A stretch of 64,000 bases of DNA, from the NCBI RefSeq assembly GCF_900103915.1, contig NZ_FNIG01000011.1, positions 20,275 to 84,274 on the forward strand. The letters are read 5' to 3'. Of this stretch, positions 10,087 through 21,874 are shown in pieces. The stretch is from Tenuibacillus multivorans. Its GTDB lineage: Bacteria > Bacillota > Bacilli > Bacillales > Alkalibacillaceae. Every line of letters begins with the position of its first letter. The stretch's first letter is position 1. Position numbers and translations under genes: made by a program. The notes under the pieces were generated by a model. The model had not been told where the DNA came from and did not search any database. It was given only the letters and a program-made list of their open reading frames with translations.

Positions 10087-12165
10087 ATGCCTAGAGAGTT
10101 CTCCTTAGAAAAATATCGTAATATCGGCATCATGGCACACATTGATGCTGGTAAAACAACAGCTACTGAGCGTATCCTGTTCTATACAGGACGTATTCAC
10201 AAGCTGGGAGAAACTCACGAAGGTGCTTCCCAAATGGACTGGATGGAGCAGGAGCAGGAGCGTGGTATCACGATTACGTCTGCTGCGACAACAGCCCAGT
10301 GGAAGGATCATCGTATTAACATCATTGATACGCCGGGGCACGTAGACTTCACAGTAGAAGTTGAACGTTCTTTGCGTGTACTTGATGGTTCTGTTGCGTT
10401 ATTAGATGCGCAATCAGGTGTTGAGCCACAAACTGAAACAGTTTGGCGACAAGCTACAACTTACGGGGTACCGCGTGTTGTTTTTATCAATAAAATGGAT
10501 AAAGTCGGTGCTGACTTCTTATATTCCGTAAGTACATTAGAAGACCGATTAGGTGCTAATGCGCACCCAATTCAGTTACCAATCGGTGCTGAAGATCAGT
10601 TCGAGGGAATTATTGACTTAGTAGAAATGAAAGCTTATGTCTACGAAGATGACCTTGGAACACGCGCTAACGCGACAGAAATACCAGATGAATATAAGGA
10701 ACAAGCCGAAGAATATCGCGGTCGCTTAGTAGAAGCAATCGCGGAGCTAGATGAAGACTTAATGATGAAATATCTAGAAGGTGAAGAATTCACAATTGAT
10801 GAATTAAAAGCGGCAATCCGTAAAGCAACTTGTGATGTTGAATTCTATCCAGTTATGTGTGGATCAGCATTCAAAAACAAAGGTGTTCAATTACTTCTAG
10901 ATGCTGTAATCGACTATCTTCCTTCTCCATTGGATGTACCTCCAATTGAAGGTGTTGTTCCAGATACGGAAGAAGAAGTCGTTCGTAAATCAGACGACAA
11001 AGAACCATTCTCAGCACTAGCATTTAAAGTAATGACTGACCCTTACGTTGGTAAATTAACCTTCTTCCGTGTGTATTCAGGCACACTAAACAGTGGTTCT
11101 TATGTTAAGAACTCAACTAAAGATAAGCGTGAGCGTGTAGGTCGTATCCTACAAATGCATGCCAACCACCGTGAAGAAGTTGATGCAGTTTATGCTGGTG
11201 ATATCGCAGGTGGTGTTGGATTGAAAGACACTGCTACAGGGGATACACTATGTGATGAGAAAAACCTTGTCATTCTTGAATCTATGGAATTCCCTGACCC
11301 TGTTATCGCGGTTGCGATTGAACCGAGATCAAAAGCGGACCAAGATAAAATGGGTATCGCTTTAGCTAAATTAGCTGAGGAAGACCCAACCTTCCGTACC
11401 GAGACAAACGAAGAAACTGGTCAGACGATTATTCATGGTATGGGTGAACTTCACCTAGACATTATCGTTGACCGTTTAAAACGTGAGTTTAAGGTTGATG
11501 CGAACATTGGTAACCCACAGGTTGCTTACCGAGAAACATTCCGTGCAGACGCGAATGTTGAAGGTAAATTCGTGCGTCAGTCAGGTGGACGTGGTCAATA
11601 CGGACACGTTTGGGTTAATTTCGAACCAAATGATGAAGGTGAAGGTTTCGAATTTGTTAACAAAATCGTTGGTGGTGTTGTCCCGAAAGAATACATTCCA
11701 GCTGTTCAACAAGGTATTGAAGAATCAATGGAAAATGGTGTACTAGCGGGATATCCACTAATCGATATTAAAGCAACATTATACGATGGTTCATACCACG
11801 ACGTTGACTCAAACGAAACAGCCTTTAAAGTAGCAGCATCAATGGCACTTAAAGAAGCTAAAAACAAATGTCAACCGGTTTTACTTGAACCAATGATGAA
11901 AGTTGAAATTGTTGTTCCTGAAGAGTACATGGGTGACATTATGGGCGATGTTACTTCGCGTCGTGGCCGTGTAGAAGGCATGGGATCTCGTGGTAACGCA
12001 TCAGTCGTTAATGCTTTTGTTCCACTTTCTGAAATGTTTGGGTATGCAACATCACTACGTTCAAACACACAAGGACGCGGAACTTACACCATGTACTTCA
12101 GTCACTACGAAGAGGTACCGAAGAGCATTTCTGATGAAATTGTTAAGAAAAATGCTGGGGAATAA
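10087..12165 (+). CDS. fusA: Elongation factor G
   Basis: EF-G (692 residues) drives GTP-dependent translocation. The GTPase motifs are in order: AHIDAGKTT (17-25), the switch II motif DTPGHVDF (about 82-89) and NKMD. The later domains are complete, including the domain IV loop region and the C-terminal [16 protein letters not shown] segment. ATG 10087 follows GGAAGGAG (10070-10077). It is the last gene of the promoter-proximal str unit; a separate tuf promoter lies in the next gap. Confidence 0.97.
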   Translation: MPREFSLEKYRNIGIMAHIDAGKTTATERILFYTGRIHKLGETHEGASQMDWMEQEQERGITITSAATTAQWKDHRINIIDTPGHVDFTVEVERSLRVLDGSVALLDAQSGVEPQTETVWRQATTYGVPRVVFINKMDKVGADFLYSVSTLEDRLGANAHPIQLPIGAEDQFEGIIDLVEMKAYVYEDDLGTRANATEIPDEYKEQAEEYRGRLVEAIAELDEDLMMKYLEGEEFTIDELKAAIRKATCDVEFYPVMCGSAFKNKGVQLLLDAVIDYLPSPLDVPPIEGVVPDTEEEVVRKSDDKEPFSALAFKVMTDPYVGKLTFFRVYSGTLNSGSYVKNSTKDKRERVGRILQMHANHREEVDAVYAGDIAGGVGLKDTATGDTLCDEKNLVILESMEFPDPVIAVAIEPRSKADQDKMGIALAKLAEEDPTFRTETNEETGQTIIHGMGELHLDIIVDRLKREFKVDANIGNPQVAYRETFRADANVEGKFVRQSGGRGQYGHVWVNFEPNDEGEGFEFVNKIVGGVVPKEYIPAVQQGIEESMENGVLAGYPLIDIKATLYDGSYHDVDSNETAFKVAASMALKEAKNKCQPVLLEPMMKVEIVVPEEYMGDIMGDVTSRRGRVEGMGSRGNASVVNAFVPLSEMFGYATSLRSNTQGRGTYTMYFSHYEEVPKSISDEIVKKNAGE

Positions 12166-12241
12166 TTGACGTTTGACGTTTTATCCCTTATAACAATTAT
12201 TATAAACAGTTGTCTCCTGATACAATTCTAGGAGGCAACTG
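12166..12241 (+). promoter_or_regulatory. tuf promoter and leader hairpin
   Basis: TTGACG (12166-12171), a 17-base spacer and TATAAC (12189-12194) start within the first base after the fusA stop and could give tuf extra transcription. Just downstream is a 10-bp hairpin, GTTGTCTCCT (about 12209-12218) with AGGAGGCAAC (about 12230-12239), including one G-U pair. It has no T tract, so it may stabilise or process the 5' end of the tuf message rather than terminate it. Confidence 0.6.
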
Positions 12242-12288
12242 AAAAATAAAACATAAAAAATATTTTATATTTTAAGGAGGAAATATAA

Positions 12289-13479
12289 ATGTCAAAAGAA
12301 AAATTTGACCGTTCCAAATCACACGTTAACATTGGTACAATTGGACACGTTGACCATGGTAAAACAACTTTAACAGCAGCGATTACAACTGTATTACACA
12401 AAAAATCAGGAAAAGGTTCTGCAATGGCTTATGACCAAATCGATGGTGCGCCTGAAGAACAAGAGCGTGGAATCACAATTTCTACTGCTCACGTTGAGTA
12501 TGAAACTGACACTCGTCACTATGCTCACGTTGACTGCCCGGGACACGCTGACTATGTTAAAAACATGATCACTGGTGCAGCACAAATGGATGGTGCAATC
12601 CTTGTTGTATCTGCAGCAGATGGTCCAATGCCACAAACTCGTGAGCACATTCTACTTTCTCGTCAAGTAGGTGTACCTGCGATTGTCGTATTCTTAAATA
12701 AATGCGATATGGTAGACGATGAAGAGCTACTAGAACTAGTTGAAATGGAAGTTCGTGACCTACTAAGCGAGTACGACTTCCCTGGTGATGATGTACCAGT
12801 TGTTAAAGGCTCAGCTCTAATGGCTATTGAAGGTGAAGAGCAATACGTTAACGCAATCTACGAATTAATGGATGCTGTTGACGATTATATTCCAACTCCA
12901 GACCGTGACACTGATAAACCATTCATGATGCCAGTTGAGGACGTATTCTCAATCACTGGTCGTGGCACAGTTGCGACTGGCCGTGTAGAACGTGGTCAAG
13001 TATCAGTTGGTGATGAAGTTGAAGTCATCGGTCTTGCTGAAGAAGCAGGCAAAACAACTGTTACTGGAGTAGAAATGTTCCGTAAGCTTCTTGACTATGC
13101 AGAAGCTGGTGACAACATTGGTGCGCTACTTCGTGGTGTTTCTCGTGAAGATATTAAACGTGGTCAGGTACTAGCTAAACCTGGTTCAATTACACCACAC
13201 ACTAATTTTAAAGCAGAAGTTTATGTTCTTTCTAAAGATGAGGGTGGACGTCATACGCCATTCTTCTCAAACTATCGTCCACAATTCTACTTCCGTACAA
13301 CTGACGTAACTGGTGTTATCCAGCTACCAGATGGAGTAGAAATGGTTATGCCTGGCGATAACGTTGAAATGGATGTTGAGCTTATCTCACCTATCGCGAT
13401 TGAAGAGGGTACTAAATTCTCTATCCGTGAGGGTGGACGTACTGTAGGCGCAGGCGTTGTTGCTACAATCACTAAATAA
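12289..13479 (+). CDS. tuf: Elongation factor Tu
   Basis: EF-Tu (396 residues) delivers aminoacyl-tRNA to the ribosome. The GTP-binding motifs are GHVDHGKTT (19-27), DCPGHADY and NKCD. The beta-barrel domains 2 and 3 are complete, ending [21 protein letters not shown] (12274-12280) precedes ATG 12289. It has its own promoter and is followed by a strong terminator, so it can be expressed above the rest of the str operon. Confidence 0.98.
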   Translation: MSKEKFDRSKSHVNIGTIGHVDHGKTTLTAAITTVLHKKSGKGSAMAYDQIDGAPEEQERGITISTAHVEYETDTRHYAHVDCPGHADYVKNMITGAAQMDGAILVVSAADGPMPQTREHILLSRQVGVPAIVVFLNKCDMVDDEELLELVEMEVRDLLSEYDFPGDDVPVVKGSALMAIEGEEQYVNAIYELMDAVDDYIPTPDRDTDKPFMMPVEDVFSITGRGTVATGRVERGQVSVGDEVEVIGLAEEAGKTTVTGVEMFRKLLDYAEAGDNIGALLRGVSREDIKRGQVLAKPGSITPHTNFKAEVYVLSKDEGGRHTPFFSNYRPQFYFRTTDVTGVIQLPDGVEMVMPGDNVEMDVELISPIAIEEGTKFSIREGGRTVGAGVVATITK

Positions 13480-13494
13480 CAACAGTTTAACCTA

Positions 13495-13526
13495 AGAGAT
13501 TGCCGAAAGTCGGCAATCTCTTTTTA
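13495..13526 (+). terminator. Strong terminator after tuf
   Basis: A 12-bp perfect stem, AGAGATTGCCGA (13495-13506) and TCGGCAATCTCT (13510-13521), is followed by a T run. It closes the str operon. Confidence 0.93.
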
Positions 13527-13652
13527 TATGCACTCAAAGTAGTCATAGGGTACTTGACTGTTGCTAAGCAAATCGGTACGGATACATAACTTATATATAA
13601 ACGCTTTAAAAAAGGACCTTAAAAGCGACTTTTCTGAATATTACTCTATTGG

Positions 13653-14192
<540 letters not shown>

Positions 14193-14215
14193 CATTATTT
14201 TAGGAGGTGTAACGG

Positions 14216-14845
14216 ATGGCGAAAGGAATCTTAGGACGCAAAATCGGAATGACTCAACTGTTCTCTGAAACTGGCGAATTAGTTCCTGTTACAGTTATTC
14301 AAGCTGAGGGTAACGTCGTATTACAAAAGAAAACAGCTGAAAATGATGGCTATGAGGCTATTCAAGTAGGTTTTGCGGATAAAAAAGAATCACGTGCGAA
14401 TAAACCGGAAAAAGGTCATGCTGAAAAAGCAGAGGCAAAGCCTAAGCGCTTCATTCGCGAAGTCCGTAACGTAAATCTTGACGATTATGAAGTTGGTCAA
14501 GAATTAAGTGTGGATGTATTTGAAGCAGGTGAAAAAGTAGACGTAACCGGAACTTCTAAAGGTAAAGGGTTCCAAGGTGCGATTAAACGTCATAATCAAT
14601 CACGCGGACCAATGACTCACGGTTCACATTATCACCGTAGTCCAGGTGCGATGGGTGTTATTGACCCGATGCGTGTATTCCCAGGCAAAAAACTACCAGG
14701 ACAAATGGGTGGCGAAACGGTAACGATTCAAAACCTAGATGTTGTTAAAGTAGATACAGAAAATAACTTGATTCTCGTTAAAGGTAATGTACCTGGTGCG
14801 AAGAAATCATATGTACAAATTTCAAGTGCGGTTAAGGCTAACTAA
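14216..14845 (+). CDS. rplC: 50S ribosomal protein L3
   Basis: L3 (209 residues) is an early 50S assembly protein whose long loop reaches the peptidyl transferase centre. It begins [16 protein letters not shown] and keeps the loop segment [21 protein letters not shown] Lys/Glu-rich insert (about residues 58-83) is typical of Bacillaceae. TAGGAGGT (14202-14209) precedes ATG 14216. Confidence 0.97.
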   Translation: MAKGILGRKIGMTQLFSETGELVPVTVIQAEGNVVLQKKTAENDGYEAIQVGFADKKESRANKPEKGHAEKAEAKPKRFIREVRNVNLDDYEVGQELSVDVFEAGEKVDVTGTSKGKGFQGAIKRHNQSRGPMTHGSHYHRSPGAMGVIDPMRVFPGKKLPGQMGGETVTIQNLDVVKVDTENNLILVKGNVPGAKKSYVQISSAVKAN

Positions 14846-14870
14846 ATAATAAACGAAGGGAGGATATGTC

Positions 14871-15494
14871 ATGCCTAAAGTAGCACTATACAATCAAACT
14901 GGTTCTCAAGTAGGCGATGTTGAGCTTACTGAAGGAGTATTTGGTATTGAACCAAACGAAACCGTATTAAAAGACGCAGTTGTGATGCAGCAAGCATCAT
15001 TACGTCAAGGTACTCACAAAGTAAAAAATCGCTCTGAGGTTCGTGGAGGCGGCCGTAAACCATGGCGCCAAAAAGGTACAGGTCGTGCCCGTCAAGGATC
15101 TATTCGTTCCCCACAATGGGTTGGCGGTGGAACTGTATTTGGTCCAACACCTCGTAGCTACAGCTTTAAACTGCCTAAAAAAGTGCGTCGTTTAGCGCTT
15201 CGTTCTGCTTTATCTTCTAAAGTGAAACATGAAGAGATTTATGTATTAGAAGATTTAAGCATTGAAGCACCTAAGACGAAAGAAGTTGTTTCATTACTAA
15301 ACAGTTTTGATGTAGATGGAAAAGCTTTAATTGTTACAGCAGAAAATGATGAAAACATTGAGCGATCTGCTAATAACATTCAAGGCGTGCATGTTCTATC
15401 AGTAGAGCAAATCAATGTATTAGATTTACTGAAATACGACAAGCTGTTCATGACGAAGGAAGCAGCTGAAAAAGCAGGGGAGGTGCTTGCATAA
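14871..15494 (+). CDS. rplD: 50S ribosomal protein L4
   Basis: L4 (207 residues) lines the peptide exit tunnel and can repress S10 operons in some bacteria. The tunnel loop [20 protein letters not shown] is intact, so no macrolide-resistance loop change is seen. AAGGGAGGA lies just before ATG 14871. Its TAA stop overlaps the rplW start by one base (TAATG), consistent with coupled translation. Confidence 0.97.
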   Translation: MPKVALYNQTGSQVGDVELTEGVFGIEPNETVLKDAVVMQQASLRQGTHKVKNRSEVRGGGRKPWRQKGTGRARQGSIRSPQWVGGGTVFGPTPRSYSFKLPKKVRRLALRSALSSKVKHEEIYVLEDLSIEAPKTKEVVSLLNSFDVDGKALIVTAENDENIERSANNIQGVHVLSVEQINVLDLLKYDKLFMTKEAAEKAGEVLA

Positions 15495-15784
15495 TGACAG
15501 AACCAAGAGATATCATTAAGCGCCCGATCATTACGGAAAACTCTGCAGATTTAATGGCTGATAATAAGTATACGTTTGAAGTTTCAACAAAAGCGAACAA
15601 AACTGAAATTAAAGATGCCGTTGAAACAATATTTCAAGTAAAAGTAGAACAGGTTAATACAATTAACCTTAAAGGTAAGAAAAGAAGAATGGGACGTTAT
15701 GAAGGCTACCGTCCTGATCGTAAAAAAGCCATTGTAACATTAACACCAGATAGCAAAGAACTAGACTTCTTTGAAGGTGTATAA
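15494..15784 (+). CDS. rplW: 50S ribosomal protein L23
   Basis: L23 (96 residues) sits at the tunnel exit and docks trigger factor and signal recognition particle. It begins [17 protein letters not shown] and contains the conserved [20 protein letters not shown] segment. ATG 15494 overlaps the end of rplD by one base, with AGGGGAGGTG upstream as the ribosome-binding site. Confidence 0.96.
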   Translation: MTEPRDIIKRPIITENSADLMADNKYTFEVSTKANKTEIKDAVETIFQVKVEQVNTINLKGKKRRMGRYEGYRPDRKKAIVTLTPDSKELDFFEGV

Positions 15785-15824
15785 GTCGGATAAAAAACTT
15801 TTAATTTAAAAGGAGGGAAAACAG

Positions 15825-16661
15825 ATGGCGATCAAAAAGTATAAACCAACCAGTAATGGTCGTCGTAATATGTCAACATTGACAAACGATGAAATTACGA
15901 CATCAAAACCAGAAAAGTCCCTACTTGCACCAGTTAAGAAACGTGCAGGTCGTAACAATCAAGGGAAATTAACTGTTCGTCATCAAGGTGGAGGACACAA
16001 ACGTCAATACCGTTTAATTGATTTCAAGCGTGATAAAGATGGTATACCAGGACGCGTTGCTACGATCGAATACGATCCAAACCGTTCAGCGAACATCGCA
16101 TTAATCAATTATGCAGATGGTGAAAAACGTTATATCCTTGCACCTAAAGGTTTAAAAGTAGGTCAAGAAGTTATGTCAGGTGAAGGTGCTGACATCAAAA
16201 CAGGTAACGCATTACCTCTAAACAAAATGCCAGTCGGTACAACTGTTCACAATATCGAAATGAAACCAGGACGTGGAGGACAGTTAGTACGTTCAGCTGG
16301 TTCCCAAGCTCAAATTCTTGGTAAAGAGGATAAATACGTACTTATACGTCTAGCTTCAGGCGAAACACGTATGATTCTTGGTACGTGCCGTGCCTCAATC
16401 GGCCAAGTCGGTAATATTGAACATGAGCTTGTAAGAGTTGGTAAAGCAGGACGCACTCGTTGGAAAGGTGTTCGTCCAACAGTACGTGGTTCTGTTATGA
16501 ACCCAAGCGATCACCCACACGGTGGTGGTGAAGGTCGTGCACCAATCGGTCTTCCATCTCCAATGTCACCATGGGGTAAACCTACGCTTGGACTTAAAAC
16601 ACGTAAACGCAATAAACAGTCAGATAAATTTATTGTACGTCGTCGTAAGAAGAAGAAATAA
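15825..16661 (+). CDS. rplB: 50S ribosomal protein L2
   Basis: L2 (278 residues) is needed for subunit joining and peptidyl transfer. The conserved [15 protein letters not shown] segment near the C terminus contains the key His. The basic C terminus [10 protein letters not shown] is complete. AAAGGAGGG precedes ATG 15825. It is placed between rplW and rpsS as in all Bacillus S10 operons. Confidence 0.97.
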   Translation: MAIKKYKPTSNGRRNMSTLTNDEITTSKPEKSLLAPVKKRAGRNNQGKLTVRHQGGGHKRQYRLIDFKRDKDGIPGRVATIEYDPNRSANIALINYADGEKRYILAPKGLKVGQEVMSGEGADIKTGNALPLNKMPVGTTVHNIEMKPGRGGQLVRSAGSQAQILGKEDKYVLIRLASGETRMILGTCRASIGQVGNIEHELVRVGKAGRTRWKGVRPTVRGSVMNPSDHPHGGGEGRAPIGLPSPMSPWGKPTLGLKTRKRNKQSDKFIVRRRKKKK

Positions 16662-16719
16662 ATCCTGAAAAAGTCAAATCGAGTCATCGGTTGACTTAAA
16701 GATGGAAGGAGGTTTATTC

Positions 16720-16995
16720 ATGGGTCGTAGTTTAAAAAAGGGACCTTTCGTGGATGATCATTTAATGAAAAAAGTCGAAAGCATGGAAGAAAACAACAAA
16801 AAGCAAGTTATTAAAACTTGGTCACGTCGTTCTACTATTTTCCCTAACTTTGTAGGAAACACAATCGCAGTTTATGACGGCCGTAAACATGTACCCGTAT
16901 ATATCACCGAAGACATGGTTGGACACAAACTAGGTGAGTTTGCACCAACACGTACGTTTAAAGGCCATTCCGGTGACGATAAGAGAACAAAATAG
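16720..16995 (+). CDS. rpsS: 30S ribosomal protein S19
   Basis: S19 (91 residues) forms part of the 30S head near the A-site finger. ATG 16720 gives [18 protein letters not shown] and follows GGAAGGAGG (16704-16712); the upstream in-frame ATG at 16702 lies within the ribosome-binding region and would add an unusual MEGGLF. It ends [10 protein letters not shown]. Confidence 0.96.
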   Translation: MGRSLKKGPFVDDHLMKKVESMEENNKKQVIKTWSRRSTIFPNFVGNTIAVYDGRKHVPVYITEDMVGHKLGEFAPTRTFKGHSGDDKRTK

Positions 16996-17018
16996 CTAAT
17001 TGAGAGGAGGTTAGCATG

Positions 17019-17363
17019 ATGCAACAAGCTAAAGCAGTAGCTAAAACGGTTCGTATTGCTCCTCGTAAAGCTCGACTAGTGATTGATTTAATTCGAGGAA
17101 AAGAAGTTGGCGAAGCTTTCGCAATACTAGCTCATACAAACCGCGCTGCATCACCGAATGTTGAAAAGGTGTTAAAATCAGCGGTTTCGAACGCTGAGCA
17201 CAATTATGAACTAGATGCGGAAAATTTATATATCTCTGAAGCATTTGTAAATGAAGGTGTAACGCTTAAACGTTTCCGCCCACGCGCGCAAGGTCGTGCA
17301 AGCGCGATTAATAAACGTACTAGCCACATTACAGTAGTGGTATCAGAAAAGAAGGAGGGATAA
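17019..17363 (+). CDS. rplV: 50S ribosomal protein L22
   Basis: L22 (114 residues) has a beta-hairpin that lines the exit tunnel ([20 protein letters not shown] here, intact). Two consecutive ATG codons exist, 17016 and 17019. I prefer 17019 because GAGAGGAGG (17002-17010) is then 8 bases away and the product resembles other L22 N termini. It is followed 3 bases later by rpsC. Confidence 0.95.
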   Translation: MQQAKAVAKTVRIAPRKARLVIDLIRGKEVGEAFAILAHTNRAASPNVEKVLKSAVSNAEHNYELDAENLYISEAFVNEGVTLKRFRPRAQGRASAINKRTSHITVVVSEKKEG

Positions 17364-17366
17364 TCA

Positions 17367-18011
17367 GTGGGTCAAAAAATTAACCCGAAAGGTCTTCGTA
17401 TCGGTGTAATCAATGATTGGGAATCAAAATGGTACGCGGAAAAAGATTATGCTGACCTTTTACATGAAGACATTAAGGTTCGTGAATATATTGAAGAACG
17501 CTTGAAAGATTCTGCAGTATCTTCTATTGAAATTGAACGTGCTGCAAACCGTATTAACATCTCTATCCACACAGCTAAACCAGGTATGGTTATTGGTAAA
17601 GGTGGATCTGAAGTAGAAGCATTACGCTCAAAATTAAGTGAACTAACAAGTAAAAAAGTACACATCAACATCGTTGAAGTGAAAAAACCTGAGCTAGATT
17701 CAACTCTAGTAGCAGAAAACATTGCGCGTCAGCTAGAAAATCGTGTTTCTTTCCGTCGTGTACAGAAACAAGCAATCCAACGTGCAATGCGTGCAGGTGC
17801 AAAAGGTATTAAAACGCAAGTATCTGGTCGTCTAGGTGGAGCAGATATTGCCCGTGCAGAACAATACAACGAAGGAACTGTACCACTTCACACACTACGT
17901 GCTGATATCAATTATGGTACTGCTGAGGCAGATACTACGTACGGTAAGCTTGGTGTTAAAGTGTGGATTTATCGTGGTGAAGTCCTTCCAACAAAAAATG
18001 ATAATCAATAA
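17367..18011 (+). CDS. rpsC: 30S ribosomal protein S3
   Basis: S3 (214 residues) is part of the mRNA entry helicase ring. A type II KH domain is marked by [14 protein letters not shown] (about residues 73-86). It starts at GTG 17367 ([13 protein letters not shown]), 7 bases after AAGGAGGG. The C terminus ends VLPTKNDNQ, which is complete. Confidence 0.97.
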   Translation: MGQKINPKGLRIGVINDWESKWYAEKDYADLLHEDIKVREYIEERLKDSAVSSIEIERAANRINISIHTAKPGMVIGKGGSEVEALRSKLSELTSKKVHINIVEVKKPELDSTLVAENIARQLENRVSFRRVQKQAIQRAMRAGAKGIKTQVSGRLGGADIARAEQYNEGTVPLHTLRADINYGTAEADTTYGKLGVKVWIYRGEVLPTKNDNQ

Positions 18012-18029
18012 GGAAGGGGGATTCGCAAT

Positions 18030-18464
18030 ATGTTAATGCCTAAACGTGTAAAATATCGTAGACAACATCGCGGCAACTTAAAAGGTCGTGCAAAAGGTGG
18101 AACTGAAGTATCACATGGTGAATTCGGCGTTCAAGCACTAGAAGGTGCATGGATTACTAGTCGACAAATCGAGGCAGCTCGTATTGCAATGACTCGTTAT
18201 ATGAAACGTGGCGGTAAAGTTTGGATTAAAATCTTTCCAGACAAACCGAAGACTGCTAAACCATTAGAAGTACGTATGGGTTCCGGTAAAGGTTCTCCAG
18301 AAGATTGGGTAGCAGTTGTAAAACCAGGAAAAATATTATTTGAAATTGCTGGAGTTAATGAAGAAGTCGCTCGTGAAGCACTTCGCTTAGCATCACACAA
18401 ACTACCAGTTAGAACGAAGTTCGTAAAACGTGAAGAAATTGGTGGTGATAGCAATGAAAGCTAA
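18030..18464 (+). CDS. rplP: 50S ribosomal protein L16
   Basis: L16 (144 residues) organises the A-site of the 50S subunit. ATG 18030 gives [15 protein letters not shown], matching the family N terminus; AAGGAAGGGGG (18010-18020) is upstream. The conserved arginine loop around [19 protein letters not shown] is intact. Its 3' end overlaps rpmC by 11 bases. Confidence 0.97.
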   Translation: MLMPKRVKYRRQHRGNLKGRAKGGTEVSHGEFGVQALEGAWITSRQIEAARIAMTRYMKRGGKVWIKIFPDKPKTAKPLEVRMGSGKGSPEDWVAVVKPGKILFEIAGVNEEVAREALRLASHKLPVRTKFVKREEIGGDSNES

Positions 18465-18657
18465 TGAAATCAGAGAACTTACCACTGCCGAAATCGAACA
18501 AAATATTAAATCATTAAAAGAAGAACTGTTTAACTTACGCTTTCAGCTAGCAACAGGTCAACTAGAAAACACGGTACGCATCCGTGAAGTTAGAAAATCT
18601 ATTGCTCGTATGAAAACAGTTATTCGTGAAAGAGAAGTCGGCATTAATAATCGATAA
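18454..18657 (+). CDS. rpmC: 50S ribosomal protein L29
   Basis: L29 (67 residues) is a small two-helix protein at the tunnel exit next to L23. The correct start is ATG 18454 ([16 protein letters not shown]), inside the end of rplP, with GGTGGTG upstream. The signature [24 protein letters not shown] is complete. Translation is probably coupled to rplP. Confidence 0.96.
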   Translation: MKANEIRELTTAEIEQNIKSLKEELFNLRFQLATGQLENTVRIREVRKSIARMKTVIREREVGINNR

Positions 18658-18677
18658 TCGAGAGGAGGTCAGCCTCA

Positions 18678-18941
18678 ATGAGTGAACGTAAAGATCGCAA
18701 AGTCTATACAGGACGCGTTGTTTCTGACAAAATGGATAAAACCATTACGGTTCTTGTAGAAACTTATAAATTCCACCCGCTTTATGGTAAGCGTGTTAAA
18801 TATTCTAAGAAATTTAAAACTCATGACGAAAATAATCAAGCAAAAAATGGCGATATCGTACGTATTATGGAGACTCGTCCATTATCAGCTACGAAACGTT
18901 TCCGTCTAGTTGAAGTAGTAGAAGAAGCTGTTATTATATAA
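18678..18941 (+). CDS. rpsQ: 30S ribosomal protein S17
   Basis: S17 (87 residues) is an OB-fold primary 16S rRNA-binding protein. The signature [31 protein letters not shown] is present in full. GAGAGGAGGT (18660-18669) precedes ATG 18678. Confidence 0.96.
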   Translation: MSERKDRKVYTGRVVSDKMDKTITVLVETYKFHPLYGKRVKYSKKFKTHDENNQAKNGDIVRIMETRPLSATKRFRLVEVVEEAVII

Positions 18942-18978
18942 TCGCTCGGAATGAATCCGAAGGGAGGTAGCAAATCCT

Positions 18979-19347
18979 ATGATCCAACAAGAGTCTAATC
19001 TCAAAGTTGCTGATAACTCAGGTGCTCGTGAAGTTAAAACCATTAAAGTCTTAGGCGGTTCTGGACGTAAAACAGCTAATATAGGCGATGTTATCGTTTG
19101 TTCAGTTAAACAAGCAACACCAGGTGGCGTTGTCAAAAAGAATGAAGTTGTAAAGGCTGTAGTTGTACGTTCAAGAAACGGTGTACGCCGTAAAGACGGT
19201 TCATATATTCGTTTTGATGAAAACGCAGCAGTCATCATTCGAGATGATAAAAGTCCACGTGGAACTCGTATCTTCGGACCTGTTGCTCGTGAATTACGTG
19301 AAAGACAGTTCATGAAGATCGTTTCCTTGGCTCCAGAAGTATTATAA
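18979..19347 (+). CDS. rplN: 50S ribosomal protein L14
   Basis: L14 (122 residues) forms an intersubunit bridge and is the docking site of the silencing factor RsfS. It starts [19 protein letters not shown] and ends [12 protein letters not shown], the full family length. AAGGGAGGT lies 11 bases before ATG 18979. Confidence 0.97.
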   Translation: MIQQESNLKVADNSGAREVKTIKVLGGSGRKTANIGDVIVCSVKQATPGGVVKKNEVVKAVVVRSRNGVRRKDGSYIRFDENAAVIIRDDKSPRGTRIFGPVARELRERQFMKIVSLAPEVL

Positions 19348-19381
19348 TGAAAACTCTGCCTTGCAAGGAGGTGCACGATTC

Positions 19382-19693
19382 ATGCATGTAAAAAAAGGCG
19401 ACAAAGTCAAAGTAATTACAGGAAAAGATAAAGGAAAAGAAGGCACAATTTTAGAAGCTTATCCAAAAAAAGAACGTGTATTGGTAGAAGGCGTTAATTA
19501 CATTAAAAAACACGCTAAACCTTCTCAAGAAAACCCTCAAGGTGGAATCTTGACGCAGGAAGCACCAATCCATGTTTCTAATGTTATGCCAGTCGATCCT
19601 AAATCAGGTGAGCCTACTCGTGTCGGTTATGAGGAACGCGACGGTAAAAAAGTCCGTATCGCAAAAAAATCAGGCGAACCTTTAGATAAATAG
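19382..19693 (+). CDS. rplX: 50S ribosomal protein L24
   Basis: L24 (103 residues) initiates 50S assembly. The KOW motif [19 protein letters not shown] is at the N terminus. ATG 19382 follows AAGGAGGTG (19364-19372); the frame is open from 19361 but that adds non-conserved residues over the ribosome-binding site. Confidence 0.96.
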   Translation: MHVKKGDKVKVITGKDKGKEGTILEAYPKKERVLVEGVNYIKKHAKPSQENPQGGILTQEAPIHVSNVMPVDPKSGEPTRVGYEERDGKKVRIAKKSGEPLDK

Positions 19694-19719
19694 TGTTGTG
19701 CTGAAAGGAGGTCTACAAG

Positions 19720-20259
19720 ATGAACGAACTTAAAAGACAATATCAAGAAGAAATCGTCTCAAAACTAGTTGAAAAGTTTAATTATAGTTCTGTAATGCAA
19801 GCCCCTAAAATTGAAAAGATTGTTATCAATATGGGTGTGGGTGACGCTGTACAGAACGCCAAAGCACTTGATAATGCTGTTGAAGAATTACAGTTAATTT
19901 CCGGTCAAAAGCCAACTGTTACACGCGCGAAAAAATCAATCGCTGGTTTCCGTTTACGTGAAGGTATGCCAATCGGTGCAAAAGTAACACTTCGTGGTGA
20001 ACGCATGTATGATTTCCTTCAAAAGTTAATCGCTGTGTCACTACCTCGTGTTCGTGACTTCCGTGGTATTTCTTCAAAAGCATTTGATGGTCGCGGCAAC
20101 TACACTCTTGGCATTAAAGAACAATTAATTTTCCCAGAAATTGATTACGATAAAGTCAGTAAAGTACGTGGTATGGATATCGTAGTTGTAACAACTGCTG
20201 ACACGGATGAAGAAGCTCGTGAATTATTAAGTCAATTTGGAATGCCGTTCAGACAGTAA
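19720..20259 (+). CDS. rplE: 50S ribosomal protein L5
   Basis: L5 (179 residues) binds 5S rRNA and contacts P-site tRNA. Conserved blocks include [13 protein letters not shown] and [30 protein letters not shown] precedes ATG 19720. It marks the start of the spc part of the cluster together with rplN and rplX. Confidence 0.97.
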   Translation: MNELKRQYQEEIVSKLVEKFNYSSVMQAPKIEKIVINMGVGDAVQNAKALDNAVEELQLISGQKPTVTRAKKSIAGFRLREGMPIGAKVTLRGERMYDFLQKLIAVSLPRVRDFRGISSKAFDGRGNYTLGIKEQLIFPEIDYDKVSKVRGMDIVVVTTADTDEEARELLSQFGMPFRQ

Positions 20260-20283
20260 TTTACTCATAAGGAGGGAAAAACT

Positions 20284-20469
20284 GTGGCTAAAAAATCAAT
20301 GATCGCAAAACAAAAACGTAAACAAAAGTACAAAGTACGCGAATACACACGTTGTGAACGTTGCGGTCGTCCACATTCAGTTATCCGCAAATTTAAATTA
20401 TGCCGTATTTGTTTCCGTGAATTAGCTTACGAAGGACAAATTCCTGGCGTTAAAAAAGCAAGCTGGTAA
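20284..20469 (+). CDS. rpsZ: 30S ribosomal protein S14, zinc-binding type (type Z)
   Basis: This is the short, zinc-binding form of S14 (61 residues). The zinc ribbon is Cys24, Cys27, Cys40 and Cys43 (CERC and CRIC). Bacillus species often carry a second, zinc-independent rpsN elsewhere, induced under zinc limitation; that copy is not in this window. The start is GTG 20284 after AAGGAGGG. Confidence 0.96.
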   Translation: MAKKSMIAKQKRKQKYKVREYTRCERCGRPHSVIRKFKLCRICFRELAYEGQIPGVKKASW

Positions 20470-20497
20470 ACCCGTAATTGGGAAGGAGGTAAAAGAA

Positions 20498-20893
20498 ATG
20501 ATGTCAGATCCAATTGCAGATATGCTAACAAGAATTCGCAATGCTAACATGGTTCGTCACGATCAGTTAGAAGTCCCAGCTTCTAAACTTAAAAGAGATA
20601 TCGTTGAGATTTTAAAACGTGAAGGTTATATTCGCGATTACGAATATATCGAAGACAATAAACAAGGCGTTTTACGTCTTTTCCTTAAATATGGATCAGA
20701 TAACGAGCGTGTCATTTCAGGAATTAAACGCATTAGCAAGCCTGGACGTCGTGTCTATGCAAAAGCAGATGAGGTTCCTAAAGTATTAAACGGTTTAGGA
20801 ATCGCTGTTGTGTCCACTTCTAAAGGTGTTTTAACGGATAAAGAAGCTCGCAGTGAATCAGTAGGCGGCGAAGTAGTAGCTTACGTTTGGTAA
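20498..20893 (+). CDS. rpsH: 30S ribosomal protein S8
   Basis: S8 (131 residues) is a primary 16S rRNA-binding protein and, in E. coli, the spc operon repressor. It contains [14 protein letters not shown] at the N terminus and GGEVVAYVW at the C terminus. ATG 20498 (or the next codon, 20501) follows GGAAGGAGGT (20481-20490). Confidence 0.97.
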   Translation: MMSDPIADMLTRIRNANMVRHDQLEVPASKLKRDIVEILKREGYIRDYEYIEDNKQGVLRLFLKYGSDNERVISGIKRISKPGRRVYAKADEVPKVLNGLGIAVVSTSKGVLTDKEARSESVGGEVVAYVW

Positions 20894-20918
20894 TACTTGA
20901 AAGACAGGAGGTGTATGT

Positions 20919-21455
20919 ATGTCACGTGTAGGTTTTAAAACTTTAGAAATTCCAAATGATGTTGAACTAAAATTTGACGGAAATACTGTTACAGTAAAAG
21001 GCCCTAAAGGCGAATTAACACGTACGATTCATGAAGATATGAACGTAAAAGTGGAAGATAATGTATTAACAGTTGAACGTCCTAGTGAAAATAAAGAACA
21101 CCGCGCATTACACGGTACAACAAGAAGCAATATTGCTAACATGGTTGAAGGTGTAACAAAAGGCTTCGAAAAATCCCTTGAAATTCAAGGTGTAGGTTAC
21201 CGTGCCCAAATGCAAGGTAAAAAACTTGTTGTGAACGCAGGGTATTCACACCCAGTTGAAATTGAACCTATTGAAGGAATTGATATTGAAACTCCTTCTA
21301 ACACACAAATTGTGGTTAAAGGAATTGACAAAGAAAAAGTAGGTGCAGTTGCTGCAAATATTCGCTCAATCCGTACACCTGAACCTTATAAGGGAAAAGG
21401 TATTCGTTATCAAGGCGAGTATGTGCGCCGTAAAGAAGGTAAAACGGCTAAATAA
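20919..21455 (+). CDS. rplF: 50S ribosomal protein L6
   Basis: L6 (178 residues) has two repeated alpha/beta domains and lies near the factor-binding site. The N terminus is [20 protein letters not shown] and the C-terminal motif [20 protein letters not shown] is complete. ACAGGAGGTG precedes ATG 20919. Confidence 0.97.
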   Translation: MSRVGFKTLEIPNDVELKFDGNTVTVKGPKGELTRTIHEDMNVKVEDNVLTVERPSENKEHRALHGTTRSNIANMVEGVTKGFEKSLEIQGVGYRAQMQGKKLVVNAGYSHPVEIEPIEGIDIETPSNTQIVVKGIDKEKVGAVAANIRSIRTPEPYKGKGIRYQGEYVRRKEGKTAK

Positions 21456-21487
21456 TATCCGTTAAGAGACAGAAAGGAGTGACCTAA

Positions 21488-21850
21488 ATGATTACGAAAG
21501 CAGATAAAAATGCCGTTCGTAAAAAGCGCCATCATCGTGTTCGTCGTACATTAGCCGGAACTGCTGAACGTCCGCGTTTAAATATTTTTCGTTCAAACAA
21601 ACACATTTACGCACAATTAATCGATGACACGAATGGTAGTACTGTCGCGAGTGCTTCAACCGTTGACCCAGAATTCAAAGGGGATAGCACTAGTAATGTC
21701 GAAGCAGCTCAACAAGTTGGTGAATTAGTTGCTAAACGTGCAGTAGAGAAAGGTTATCAAACAGTCATATTTGACCGTGGAGGATACCTATACCATGGAC
21801 GCGTTAAGGCTTTAGCAGAAGCTGCACGCGAAGCAGGTTTAGAATTTTAA
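21488..21850 (+). CDS. rplR: 50S ribosomal protein L18
   Basis: L18 (120 residues) binds 5S rRNA together with L5. The conserved [18 protein letters not shown] and [20 protein letters not shown] blocks are present. AAAGGAGTG (21474-21482) precedes ATG 21488. rpsE starts 24 bases after the stop. Confidence 0.97.
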   Translation: MITKADKNAVRKKRHHRVRRTLAGTAERPRLNIFRSNKHIYAQLIDDTNGSTVASASTVDPEFKGDSTSNVEAAQQVGELVAKRAVEKGYQTVIFDRGGYLYHGRVKALAEAAREAGLEF

Positions 21851-21874
21851 TTGACTTATAAAGGAGGGAAATTC

